From Nonomuraea terrae (GTDB taxonomy: Bacteria > Actinomycetota > Actinomycetes > Streptosporangiales > Streptosporangiaceae): DNA of 64,000 bases. The first letter of the stretch is position 1. Every line of letters starts with the position of its first letter. This document shows positions 25,041-32,855 of this stretch, piece after piece. The notes beneath the pieces are model-generated. The model ran no database searches and was not told the origin of the DNA. It saw nothing but the letters and a program-made list of their open reading frames with translations. A program made the translations under genes and the position numbers. Where the stretch lies: the NCBI RefSeq assembly GCF_004348995.1, contig NZ_SMKQ01000004.1:1-64000 (forward strand). The letters are read 5' to 3'.

Positions 25041-25828
25041 ACCCGACCCTCCGCGACCGGCTCGCCGCAGCCGAGCGTCCGCTGTTCGGCGGATGGGTCT
25101 GCTCCGGCTCCCCCGTCATGGCCGAGATCATGGCGGGCTCGGGCCTCGACTGGGTGCTCATCGACATGGAGCATGCCCCCAACGGCCTCGAGTCCACGCT
25201 CGCGCAGTTGTACGCCGTCTCGGCCTACCCGGTCACGCCGGTCGTCCGCGTCCCCGCCGCCGACCCCGTGACCATCAAGCGGGTCCTCGACCTCGGCGCC
25301 CAGACGATCCTCGTGCCGATGATCTCGACACCCGACGAGGCCCGAGCCGTCGCGGAGGCCGCGATGTACCCGCCCGCGGGCCGTCGCGGCGTCGGGAGCG
25401 CCCTCGCCCGCTCCGCCCGCTGGAACCGCGTGGACGGCTACCTCCGCAACGCCGACGACCACGTCTCCGTGTTCGTGCAGATCGAGACGGCCGAGGGGGC
25501 GGCATCCGCGGAGGCGATCGCGGCGACCCCCGGCATCGACGGCGTCTTCGTCGGTCCGAGCGACCTCGCCGCCTCCATGGGCGTCTTGGGAGAACAGACG
25601 CACCCCGACGTCGTCGCCGCCGTGCACCGCGCCTTCGACGGCGTCGCCGCCGCGGGCAAGCCCGTCGGCGTCAACGCCTTCGACCCGCGAGTGGCACGCG
25701 CCTACGCGGACGCCGGGGCCCGCTTCGTGCTCGTCGGCGCCGACGTCGCCTTGGTCGCACGCGCTTCCGAGGCCCTCGCGGCGACCTTCATCCACGAGAA
25801 GGGCGACGCGGCACGCGCCTCGTACTGA
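25025..25828 (+). CDS. hpaI: 4-hydroxy-2-oxoheptanedioate aldolase
   Basis: A 267-residue class II (metal-dependent) aldolase of the HpcH/HpaI family, cleaving 4-hydroxy-2-oxoheptanedioate to pyruvate and succinate semialdehyde. Motifs: FGGWVCSGSPVMAEI at the N-terminus, DWVLIDMEHAPN (about 40, active-site His after the acidic stretch), VQIETAEG (about 150, metal-binding Glu) and GPSDLAASMG (about 178, metal-binding Asp). The ATG at 25025 lies inside the end of hpaH; longer frames upstream are shadows. It is the last gene of the plus-strand operon and completes the pathway to central metabolites; a hairpin follows at 25848-25863. Confidence 0.93.
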   Translation: MPLHLNPTLRDRLAAAERPLFGGWVCSGSPVMAEIMAGSGLDWVLIDMEHAPNGLESTLAQLYAVSAYPVTPVVRVPAADPVTIKRVLDLGAQTILVPMISTPDEARAVAEAAMYPPAGRRGVGSALARSARWNRVDGYLRNADDHVSVFVQIETAEGAASAEAIAATPGIDGVFVGPSDLAASMGVLGEQTHPDVVAAVHRAFDGVAAAGKPVGVNAFDPRVARAYADAGARFVLVGADVALVARASEALAATFIHEKGDAARASY

Positions 25829-25847
25829 CCACAAGGACAGAGGCCGC

Positions 25848-25863
25848 ACGGGGGTGACCCCGT
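25848..25863 (+). terminator. Short hairpin after hpaI
   Basis: ACGGGG and CCCCGT form a 6-bp GC stem around GTGA, 20 nt after the hpaI stop. There is no U-tract. It probably ends the plus-strand operon and marks the approach to the island's right border; from here to 25976 I see no gene. Confidence 0.45.
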
Positions 25864-25976
25864 CGGCGACACCGTGACCCCGCGGGTGGGGACGCGTCGG
25901 GCAGGACCGGCACGCGATGGATGGGCCGTGGCGGCTCACGACTCACCCACCCGCGGTCGTCGATTCTGTGGGCCGG

Positions 25977-26216
25977 GCGCTCGCCGTCCCTGAGCACCTC
26001 GGTGCTGGCCGGGGTGGGGCCGAAGTACATGCGGCGGCCGGCTCGCGTGCGGCGCAGCAGCCCGCGCCGGACCATGCGGGTCAGCGCCGAGCGGGTGGCC
26101 TCCTCCGAGATCCCCACCCGGGCGAACGCGTCGATGAACGTCCGCGACGACACACAGATGTCGCGGCCGTATACGTGGTCGCCGAGGAAGGTCAGAATCA
26201 CCGATTGGGGCCGCAC
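25977..26216 (-). pseudogene. PaaX-family regulator, 3'-truncated
   Basis: The N-terminal 80 residues of a PaaX-type repressor: RPQSVILTFLGDHV is the family start, followed by the winged helix (SEEATRSALTRMVRRGLLRR) and GRRMYFGPTPASTEVLRDGE. The GTG at 26216 is preceded by GGGGAGGAGGGCCGC, an excellent ribosome-binding site. Intact PaaX proteins have about 250-300 residues with an effector domain; here family resemblance stops at about 25977 and the frame runs on into unrelated sequence, giving at most a 143-residue product. It diverges from the Liv importer operon, so it probably once controlled that operon. The loss coincides with the right edge of the aromatic island. Confidence 0.75.
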
Positions 26217-26247
26217 GCGGCCCTCCTCCCCGAGGTTGGGCAGAGTA

Positions 26248-26276
26248 TTGACAGCCGTGATGTACCTGCCTACATT
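26248..26276 (+). promoter_or_regulatory. Strong sigma-70-type promoter for the Liv importer operon
   Basis: TTGACA (26248-26253), exactly 17 bp, then TACATT (26271-26276). The -35 box is a perfect match. It drives the importer genes from 26395 and lies in the divergent gap with the truncated paaX gene; a PaaX-type repressor would be expected to bind here. Confidence 0.7.
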
Positions 26277-26394
26277 CGGGGGGCCACGCGAGGGAGCCGC
26301 CGCCACCTGAGGACCGAGCGACCGGAGTGACCAGGGAAAGCGGCGGATCCTCAAGCGACCGAGCCGCATCACGCGGTGACTCCAGGAGGTCCTG

Positions 26395-27588
26395 ATGCGC
26401 AGGCTTCTTCCGTCCCTCGCCGCTCTCCTGGTGGCGCTGACCGCGTGCGCCGGTGACGGCGGCGGTGGCGGATCCGGCGCGCAGGATCCGATCAGGGTGG
26501 GCCTCATCGTCTCGCTGACCGGCAACTACACGCCGCTCGGCAGCGAGGACAAGAAGGCCGTCGAGCTGGCCGTCGAGCAGGTCAACGCGCAGGGCGGGCT
26601 GCTCGGCCGCAGGGTGGAGCTCATCACGCGCGACGACAAGACGGCCCCCGACCAGGGCATCGTGGCCTACAACCAGATCAAGGGCGAGATCGACGCGCTG
26701 ATCGGGCCGGTGTTCTCCAACGCGGCGCTGGCGGTCGAGCCGCTGGCGCAGCGGGACCGGATGCCGTACCTGTCGCTGGCCCCGGCGCAGGAGCAGGTCG
26801 AGCCGATCAAGTCGTACATCTTCGTCACGCCCGCTCTGTCCAGCATGTACGCCGAGCGCTACCTGCAGTACATCCAGGCCGAGGGCATCAGGACGATCGC
26901 GGTGGCGTGGGACTCCAAGAGCGCCTACTCGGTCTCCGGGCACGAGTCGATGGTCGAGCTCGCCGCCGAGTACGGCGTGACGATCGCCGTGGACGAGCCG
27001 TACGAGACGACCACCTCCGACTTCAGCGCGCTGTTCCAGCACGTGCGCGACTCCCAGGCCGAGGCGCTGGTGTTCTGGGGCTCGGGCGCGCCCGGGGTGA
27101 CGGCGGCCAAGCAGTACGTGGCCTCCGGGCTGGAGACGCCGCTGTTCCTGACCGGCTCTCAGGCCAGCACGCTGTGGCTGGAGCCGATGGGCAAGGACGC
27201 CGAGGGCATGATCGTGCAGAGCGCGATCGGCGTGGTCGGCGAGCACCTGCCGGCGGGCCGGCAGAAGGAGGTCATCGAGCAGATGGCCGCGCCGTTCGAG
27301 CAGAAGCACGGCTACCCGCCGCCGCAGTTCGCCCAGGACGGCTACAGCGCGAGCCTGCTGCTGTTCGAGGCGATCAGGAAGGCCGGCAGCACCGACAAGA
27401 CGAAGATCCAGCAGGCGTTGGAGACCATGGACCTGATCACGCCGAACGGCCGCTTCCGCTACTCCCCCACCGACCACTCCGGCCTGTCCCCCGAGTACAT
27501 CTCGATCAACACCGTGCGGAACGGCGCGTTCGTGCCCACCGAGTGGGCCAAGGAGCAGCTGGCGAAGACCGTCGCCGAGGCAGGGTGA
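26395..27588 (+). CDS. ABC transporter substrate-binding lipoprotein (LivJ/UrtA type)
   Basis: A 397-residue type I periplasmic-binding protein. MRRLLPSLAALLVALTACAG is a lipoprotein signal with the lipobox LTAC (Cys18 or so), followed by a Gly/Ser linker. IRVGLIVSLTGNYTPLG and DDKTAPDQGI are typical of the branched-chain-amino-acid receptor family, which in soil bacteria also binds aromatic acids, amides and urea. It heads a five-gene importer operon (26395-30819), with LivG, LivF, LivH and LivM following in that order. With a paaX-type regulator diverging from it and an acyl-CoA ligase nearby before the island insertion, an aromatic or phenylacetate-like ligand is a reasonable inference. 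Confidence 0.93.
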   Translation: MRRLLPSLAALLVALTACAGDGGGGGSGAQDPIRVGLIVSLTGNYTPLGSEDKKAVELAVEQVNAQGGLLGRRVELITRDDKTAPDQGIVAYNQIKGEIDALIGPVFSNAALAVEPLAQRDRMPYLSLAPAQEQVEPIKSYIFVTPALSSMYAERYLQYIQAEGIRTIAVAWDSKSAYSVSGHESMVELAAEYGVTIAVDEPYETTTSDFSALFQHVRDSQAEALVFWGSGAPGVTAAKQYVASGLETPLFLTGSQASTLWLEPMGKDAEGMIVQSAIGVVGEHLPAGRQKEVIEQMAAPFEQKHGYPPPQFAQDGYSASLLLFEAIRKAGSTDKTKIQQALETMDLITPNGRFRYSPTDHSGLSPEYISINTVRNGAFVPTEWAKEQLAKTVAEAG

Positions 27589-27591
27589 GGC

Positions 27592-28347
27592 GTGCTGACG
27601 GTCACCGGGGTCTCCCGTTCCTTCGGCGGCGTCTACGCCGTCCGTGACGTGTCGCTGTCGGTCGCGGACGGCGAGGTCTGCGGTGTCATCGGCCCGAACG
27701 GCGCCGGCAAGTCCACCCTGTTCAACCTCATCACCGGTCACCTGGCGGCCGACCGCGGCGAGATCTCCTTCCTCGGCCGGCGGGTCGACCGGCTCGCCCC
27801 CCACCGGCGGGCCAGGCTCGGCATGTCGATCGTCTTCCAGGCGGCCCGGGTGTTCCGCGGCATGACCGTCCGCGAGAACGTCATGGTCGGCATGCACGGG
27901 CGCACGAACGCCGGGTTCGTCTCGGCGGCGCTGCGGCTGCCGCGGCACCGGCGCGACGAGCGCGAGATCGCCGCCGAGGCCGAGCGCGCCCTCGGCCGCG
28001 TCGGCCTGAGCGAGTGGGCCGACCGGCCCGCCGACCGGCTGCCGATCGGCCAGCAGCGGGCGTTGCAGCTGGCCCGCGCCCTGTGCGCGCGCCCCCGGCT
28101 GCTGCTGCTCGACGAGCCCGCCTCGGGGCTGCGGGGCGAGGAACGCGAACGGCTCGCGGCGCTGGTCGAGGAGCTGCGCGCCGGCGGGCTGACGATCCTG
28201 CTCATCGAGCACGACGTGGCCTTCGTGACCCGCCTGGCCGACCGCGTCGTGGTGCTCGACCTCGGCCAGGTCATCGCCGACGGCCCGCCCGCCGAGGTGC
28301 GCGCCGACCCGCTGGTGCTCGCCGCCTACCTCGGGCAGGCGTCATGA
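27592..28347 (+). CDS. ABC transporter ATP-binding protein (LivG)
   Basis: A 251-residue ATPase of a branched-chain-type importer. Walker A is GPNGAGKST (about residues 36-44), the signature region is the LivG-type LPIGQQRALQLARAL instead of LSGGQ, and Walker B is RLLLLDEPASGL. The C-terminal RADPLVLAAYLG is typical of LivG. Starts at GTG 27592, only 3 nt after the receptor gene, and overlaps livF by 4 nt (ATGA). Confidence 0.93.
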   Translation: MLTVTGVSRSFGGVYAVRDVSLSVADGEVCGVIGPNGAGKSTLFNLITGHLAADRGEISFLGRRVDRLAPHRRARLGMSIVFQAARVFRGMTVRENVMVGMHGRTNAGFVSAALRLPRHRRDEREIAAEAERALGRVGLSEWADRPADRLPIGQQRALQLARALCARPRLLLLDEPASGLRGEERERLAALVEELRAGGLTILLIEHDVAFVTRLADRVVVLDLGQVIADGPPAEVRADPLVLAAYLGQAS

Positions 28348-29003
28348 TCGACGTCCAGGACCTGGTGGTCTCGTACGGCACCGCGACCGCGCTGGAGCAC
28401 ATCACGCTCGCGGTCGCCGAGGGCGAGATGGTCGCCCTGCTCGGCCCGAACGGAGCCGGCAAGTCCACGCTCGCGAACACCCTGGCCGGGCTGCTCAAGC
28501 CCGCGTCGGGCACGGTGCGGATCGGCGGCCGGCCGGCGCTCATCCCCGAGGGCCGCCAGCTCTTCCCCGACCTGTCGGTGGCCGACAACCTGGCGCTCGG
28601 CGGCTGGCGCTCCGGCCGCCGCGACCCCTCGACCGTCTACGACCTGCTGCCCCGTCTGGCCGAGCTGGCCGGGCGCAAGGCGGGCGTGCTGTCAGGCGGC
28701 GAGCAGCAGATGGTGGCCTTCGGGCGGGCGATGATGTCCGAGCCCGACGCGCTCGTGGTCGACGAGCTCTCCCTCGGCCTGGCCCCCACCGTGACCGCCG
28801 ACCTGGCCGCCCACCTGGCCGGGCTGAACCGGTCACGCGGCCTGACCGTGCTGCTCATCGAGCAGAACGCGCGGCTGGCGTTCGACCTGTGCGACCGGGC
28901 GTACGTGCTGGAGTCCGGGCGGCTGGTGACCGAGGGGCCGTGCTCTGAGCTGGCCGGCGACCCCCGGGTGGCCAGCGCGTACCTGGGAGGCGCGATCTCG
29001 TGA
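28344..29003 (+). CDS. ABC transporter ATP-binding protein (LivF)
   Basis: A 219-residue second ATPase. Walker A GPNGAGKST (about 36-44), Q-loop region PEGRQLFPDLSV, signature LSGGEQQMVAFGRAMMS and Walker B ALVVDELSLGLAPT. The ATG at 28344 overlaps the livG stop; longer frames upstream are shadows. It is about 15 residues shorter than usual LivF because the loop before the signature is trimmed. It overlaps livH by 4 nt. Confidence 0.93.
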   Translation: MIDVQDLVVSYGTATALEHITLAVAEGEMVALLGPNGAGKSTLANTLAGLLKPASGTVRIGGRPALIPEGRQLFPDLSVADNLALGGWRSGRRDPSTVYDLLPRLAELAGRKAGVLSGGEQQMVAFGRAMMSEPDALVVDELSLGLAPTVTADLAAHLAGLNRSRGLTVLLIEQNARLAFDLCDRAYVLESGRLVTEGPCSELAGDPRVASAYLGGAIS

Positions 29004-29860
29004 GCGCGTTCCTGACGTATCTGCTCAACGGGCTGGCGGTAGGGTGCGCGATCGCGCTGGTCGCCAGCGGCCTGGTCGTCATCCACCGCGTCACCGGCGT
29101 GGTCAACTTCGCCCAGGGCACCTTCGCCGTGGTCGCCGGGCTCTGCGTGTCGTCGCTGCTCGGGCTCGGGATCCCGCACGGTGTGAGCGAACTGGCCGCC
29201 GTCGCGGTGGCGGCGTTCGCGGGGCTGCTGGCCGGGGTGGCCGCCATCGGCAGACGCGACACCACGCCGCTGTCGTCGCTCATCGTGACCCTGGGCGTGG
29301 GCGTGCTCGCGTACGCCGTCGAGATCGTGCTGTGGGGCGACCAGCCGCGGTCGGCGCCCGGGCTCGCCGGCTCGGTGACGCTGGCGGGGGCGCGCATCCA
29401 GACCCAGCACCTGCTGGTGATCGGGGTGACGGCGGCCACGTTCGTGCTGCTCGCGCTCTTCTTCGGGCGCACCTACCTGGGCAAGGCGCTGACCGCCTGC
29501 GCCTCCAACCCGTACGCCGCCCGCGTCGTCGGCATCGACGTGCGGCGGATGGGGCTGCTGGCGTTCGCGCTCGGCGGGCTGCTCGGCGGCCTGGCCGGGG
29601 TGCTGGTGACACCGCTGCGGCCCATCTCGTTCGACACCGACGTCACGCTCATCGTCAACGGCTTCGCCGCGGCGGTCTTCGGGGCGCTCACCCGGCCCGT
29701 GGTCACGCTCGTCGGCGCGCTGCTGCTGGGCGTGGCCGAGACCATGGCGGCGGGCTACGGCTACGGGTCCCATCAGCTGGAGGTGGCGCTCGGCCTCATG
29801 ATCGTCGTCATGATCGTCCAGGCGAGCCGCCGCTCGACGCTCTCCCAGGAGGTCACGTGA
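29000..29860 (+). CDS. ABC transporter permease (LivH)
   Basis: A 286-residue inner-membrane permease with eight or so hydrophobic segments. VVIHRVTGVVNFAQGTFAVV near residue 27 is the LivH hallmark (N-F-A-Q/H-G), and ASNPYAARVVGIDVRRM is the cytoplasmic coupling region. The GTG start overlaps the livF stop (GTGA), and its own stop overlaps livM in the same way. Confidence 0.92.
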   Translation: MSAFLTYLLNGLAVGCAIALVASGLVVIHRVTGVVNFAQGTFAVVAGLCVSSLLGLGIPHGVSELAAVAVAAFAGLLAGVAAIGRRDTTPLSSLIVTLGVGVLAYAVEIVLWGDQPRSAPGLAGSVTLAGARIQTQHLLVIGVTAATFVLLALFFGRTYLGKALTACASNPYAARVVGIDVRRMGLLAFALGGLLGGLAGVLVTPLRPISFDTDVTLIVNGFAAAVFGALTRPVVTLVGALLLGVAETMAAGYGYGSHQLEVALGLMIVVMIVQASRRSTLSQEVT

Positions 29861-30819
29861 TCGGGCGGGTCGCGGTGCCGGTCGTGGCCGTCGTGACGCT
29901 CGCGCTGCCCGCGGTGCTCGACGACAGCGCGCTGGCCGTCTACATCCTGCTGGGCCTGGCCGCGATGGTCACCGTCGGGGTGTCGCTGCTCATGGGGTAC
30001 GCGGGGCAGGTCTCCCTGGGGCAGGGCGCCTTCTACGGCATCGGCGCGTACACGGCCGCGCTGCTCACGCTCGGCGGGGTGCCGCCGCTGGCCGGGCTGG
30101 TCGCCGCGCCCGTGGTCGCCGCCGCGTCCGCGCTGGTCGTCGGTACGCCGCTGCTGCGGCTGCGCGGTCACCATCTGGCGTTCGCGACCCTGGCCATGCA
30201 GCTCATCCTGCTGTCGGTGGCGGGGCAGTTGGAGTTCACCGGCGGCGACATCGGGCTGCAGGGCATCCCGCAGTTCGGCGTCGGCTCGTGGGAGGCGGGC
30301 GGCGCGGCGGCGTACGCGTACCTGACGTGGGCTGGGCTCGCGCTGGTGATGCTGGTGACGCGGAACGTCATCACCTCCCGGCCCGGCCGGGCCCTGCGCG
30401 CGCTGGCCACCAGCGAGACCGCCGCCGCCTCCTCCGGCATCCCCGTGGGGCGCTACAAGCTCGTGGTGTTCGCGCTGTCGGCGGCGTTCGCCGGGCTGGC
30501 CGGCGGCATCTACTGCTACTACACCGGTTACGTCGCACCCGGCTCCTTCCCCGTGCTCATCTCGATCCAGTACATCGTCATGGCGGTGGTGGGCGGGCTC
30601 GGCACGATCTGGGGCGCCGTCGTCGGGGCCACCGCCATCACGCTGCTGGTGCAGGGGCTGGACGGCCTGGCCACGCTGCCGGGCATGCCGTCGTACGCGC
30701 CGACCGTGCTGTCGTACGCCGTGTACGCGCTCGTGCTGATCGGGATGGTGCTCTTCATGCCCAGGGGCCTCGTGCCCGCCCTCAGCCGCAGACGGAAGAG
30801 CCTGAGCGAACGCGTGTGA
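29857..30819 (+). CDS. ABC transporter permease (LivM)
   Basis: A 320-residue permease, partner of LivH. GYAGQVSLGQGAFYGIGAYT (about 47-66) is the LivM signature and GLAGGIYCYYTGYVAPGSF and GGLGTIWGAVVGA are typical of the last helices. The GTG start at 29857 overlaps the livH stop. It ends the importer operon; 161 bp follow before the polysaccharide locus. Confidence 0.92.
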   Translation: MIGRVAVPVVAVVTLALPAVLDDSALAVYILLGLAAMVTVGVSLLMGYAGQVSLGQGAFYGIGAYTAALLTLGGVPPLAGLVAAPVVAAASALVVGTPLLRLRGHHLAFATLAMQLILLSVAGQLEFTGGDIGLQGIPQFGVGSWEAGGAAAYAYLTWAGLALVMLVTRNVITSRPGRALRALATSETAAASSGIPVGRYKLVVFALSAAFAGLAGGIYCYYTGYVAPGSFPVLISIQYIVMAVVGGLGTIWGAVVGATAITLLVQGLDGLATLPGMPSYAPTVLSYAVYALVLIGMVLFMPRGLVPALSRRRKSLSERV

Positions 30820-30934
30820 TCGCCGGTCGTCACCCCGCCGGGTCCTCCAGCGTGGGGACCACCCGTGGTACTCGAACACGGGCCCCAGGCTGACGCTGAT
30901 CCGATTGTTCCCTTGAGCCGTTTGTGATTCAGTT

Positions 30935-30952
30935 CCGATCATTTTCGATCGG
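30935..30952. promoter_or_regulatory. Operator-like inverted repeat before the lyase-regulator operon
   Basis: CCGATC-N6-GATCGG lies 29 bp upstream of the heparinase-like gene start. The 16-mer CGATCATTTTCGATCG inside it matches CGATCAATTTCGGTCA at 35948-35963 in 13 of 16 positions, so the two probably bind the same regulator, most simply the DeoR-LacI hybrid encoded at 32852-33949. Confidence 0.55.
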
Positions 30953-30980
30953 TACGATGAGATGTCGTCGAGGGAGGACC

Positions 30981-32855
30981 ATGCCGAACACCGCCACCGG
31001 CTCTCCGCTGCTCTCCCCCTGGGGGGCGGCGGCGACCCCGGAAGGGCTGATGCGCGCCCTGCTGCCGCCCGAGAAGTCATTGCCGCCCATCGGTCAGGCC
31101 CCGCCCGGGGCGCTGGCCGAGGTGCGTGAGCAGGCGGTGACCGAGCTGGGCACGCCGTGGCCGCAGCCGCTGGCCTCGCAGTTCGCCCGGTTCTTCCGCG
31201 ACGGCGACCGCACCGGCTACGAGGACCGCGTGTTCGGCAGGCAGGACCGGCTGACCCGGGCCGTCCTCATGGCCCTGGACGACGCCGATCAGGGGTGGCT
31301 GGACGAGGCCTCCGACGGCATCGTCCAGCTGTGCGAGCAGAGCTCGTGGTGCTGGCCGGCGCACGAGAGCGGCTGCCTCGAGCGCGGCACGGTGCTGCCC
31401 GATCCCGCCGCTCCGTACCTCGACCTGGGCGCCGCCGACGTGGCCGCCCAGCTCGCCTGGGCCGACCACGCGCTCGGCGGGCGGCTGGACGACCGGTTCC
31501 CCGGGCTGCGGGAGCGGGTGCGGGCCGAGGTGCGGGCGCGGGTGCTGGAGCCGTTCACCCGGCGGCGCGACTGGCACTGGCTGGGGCTCGACGGCGACGT
31601 GCACAACTGGTGCCCGTGGATCTGCGGCAACGTGCTCGTGGCGGCCCTGCGCCTGGCCGAGCCCGGCGAGGAGCGGGCGCGGCAGGTCGCGTGGGCGGTG
31701 GCCGGGATCGACCGCTACCTCGCCGCGCTGCCCGCCGACGGCTCCGTGGACGAGGGCTACGAATACTGGTGGAACGGCGCGTGCCGGGCCCTGGAGGCGC
31801 TCGACCTCCTGGAGCACGCCACCGCCGGGGCGTTGAGCGCGGCGGACGTCCCGGTCGTGCGGGAGACGGTCGCGTTCCCGCACCGCATGCATCTCGGCGG
31901 CCCGTGGTACGTCAACTTCGCCGACGCCCGGGCGCTGCCGCCGTCCGACCAGCCGTGGCACGTCCCGTACCGCTGGGCCCGCCGCACCGGCGACACCGAC
32001 GCCGCCCGCCACGCCCTCGACGCCCGCCGAGCCGTGCCGGCCTCCGCCGAGCTCGGTCGAGCGCTGGCCGAGCTCGCCGATCACGCCTGGCCGGCGGCAC
32101 GAACGGAGCAGGCCGCGGCGCCGTTGGTGGCCGACGTGTGGTTGCCGGGGACGCAGGTGGGGCTGGCGCGGGCGGCCGCCGGCAGCGCGCTCGGGCTGAC
32201 GCTCGCCGTCAAGGGCGGCCACAACGGGGAGCATCACAACCACAACGACGCCGGCTCCGTGGTGGTGGCCGTGGACGGCGTGCCGGTGGTCGTGGACGCG
32301 GGCCGGCCCACGTACACGGCGCAGACCTTCGGGCCGGATCGGTACGCGATCTGGACGATGCAGAGCAGCTGGCACAACGTGCCCGAGGTGCGGGGGACGC
32401 CGCAGGCTCAGGGCCGGGAGTTCGGCGTGCGCGACGTCGCGGTGACGCGGTCGCGGGAGCTGTTCGAGGTGCGGATGGACCTCGCGGGCGCCTACCCGGT
32501 GCCCGGCCTGGCGGGGTGGCTGCGCACGGCCCGGCTCGACCGGCACGCCGGCCGGGTGACGGTCGCCGACCGCTGGAGCTTCACCGCCGAGGGCGGCCCC
32601 AGCGCGCTGCACTTCCTGCTCGCCGGCCACGTCGAGCTGCTCGCGCCCGGCAGGCTGGCCGCCCGGCCACCCGGAGGCGGGCGCGGCGTGCTGATCTTCT
32701 GGGAACCGGAGCGCGCCGCCGCCGCGCTGACCGTCCGTACGCTGGAGGACCCCATGCTGCGCGGCGTCTGGGGCGACCGGCTGACCAGGCTCGAACTGAC
32801 CACGCCCGCCACGGCGCACGGTGAGCTCGAGGTCCACGTGGAGGTGCGCGCATGA
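30981..32855 (+). CDS. Heparinase II/III-family polysaccharide lyase
   Basis: A 624-residue protein with an (alpha/alpha) toroid N-terminal part (about 60-370, including DWHWLGLDGDVHNWCPWICG and DEGYEYWWNGACRALEALD) and a beta-sandwich C-terminal heparinase II/III domain whose hallmark GGHNGEHHNHNDAGSVVVAV occurs about residue 413. His and Asn/Asp residues there form the metal and active sites of lyases that split uronate-containing chains (alginate, heparin, ulvan) by beta-elimination. No signal peptide, so it probably acts inside the cell on imported oligomers. The ATG at 30981 follows AGGGAGG. It overlaps the regulator gene by 4 nt. The exact substrate is unknown. Confidence 0.87.
   Translation: MPNTATGSPLLSPWGAAATPEGLMRALLPPEKSLPPIGQAPPGALAEVREQAVTELGTPWPQPLASQFARFFRDGDRTGYEDRVFGRQDRLTRAVLMALDDADQGWLDEASDGIVQLCEQSSWCWPAHESGCLERGTVLPDPAAPYLDLGAADVAAQLAWADHALGGRLDDRFPGLRERVRAEVRARVLEPFTRRRDWHWLGLDGDVHNWCPWICGNVLVAALRLAEPGEERARQVAWAVAGIDRYLAALPADGSVDEGYEYWWNGACRALEALDLLEHATAGALSAADVPVVRETVAFPHRMHLGGPWYVNFADARALPPSDQPWHVPYRWARRTGDTDAARHALDARRAVPASAELGRALAELADHAWPAARTEQAAAPLVADVWLPGTQVGLARAAAGSALGLTLAVKGGHNGEHHNHNDAGSVVVAVDGVPVVVDAGRPTYTAQTFGPDRYAIWTMQSSWHNVPEVRGTPQAQGREFGVRDVAVTRSRELFEVRMDLAGAYPVPGLAGWLRTARLDRHAGRVTVADRWSFTAEGGPSALHFLLAGHVELLAPGRLAARPPGGGRGVLIFWEPERAAAALTVRTLEDPMLRGVWGDRLTRLELTTPATAHGELEVHVEVRA

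Noticed and set aside
9841-25976. Direct repeats flanking the island as att or transposon ends
   Set aside because: I compared the two border regions by eye and found only short chance matches (about 8 bp, such as CCGTGGCG); no convincing repeat or inverted end.
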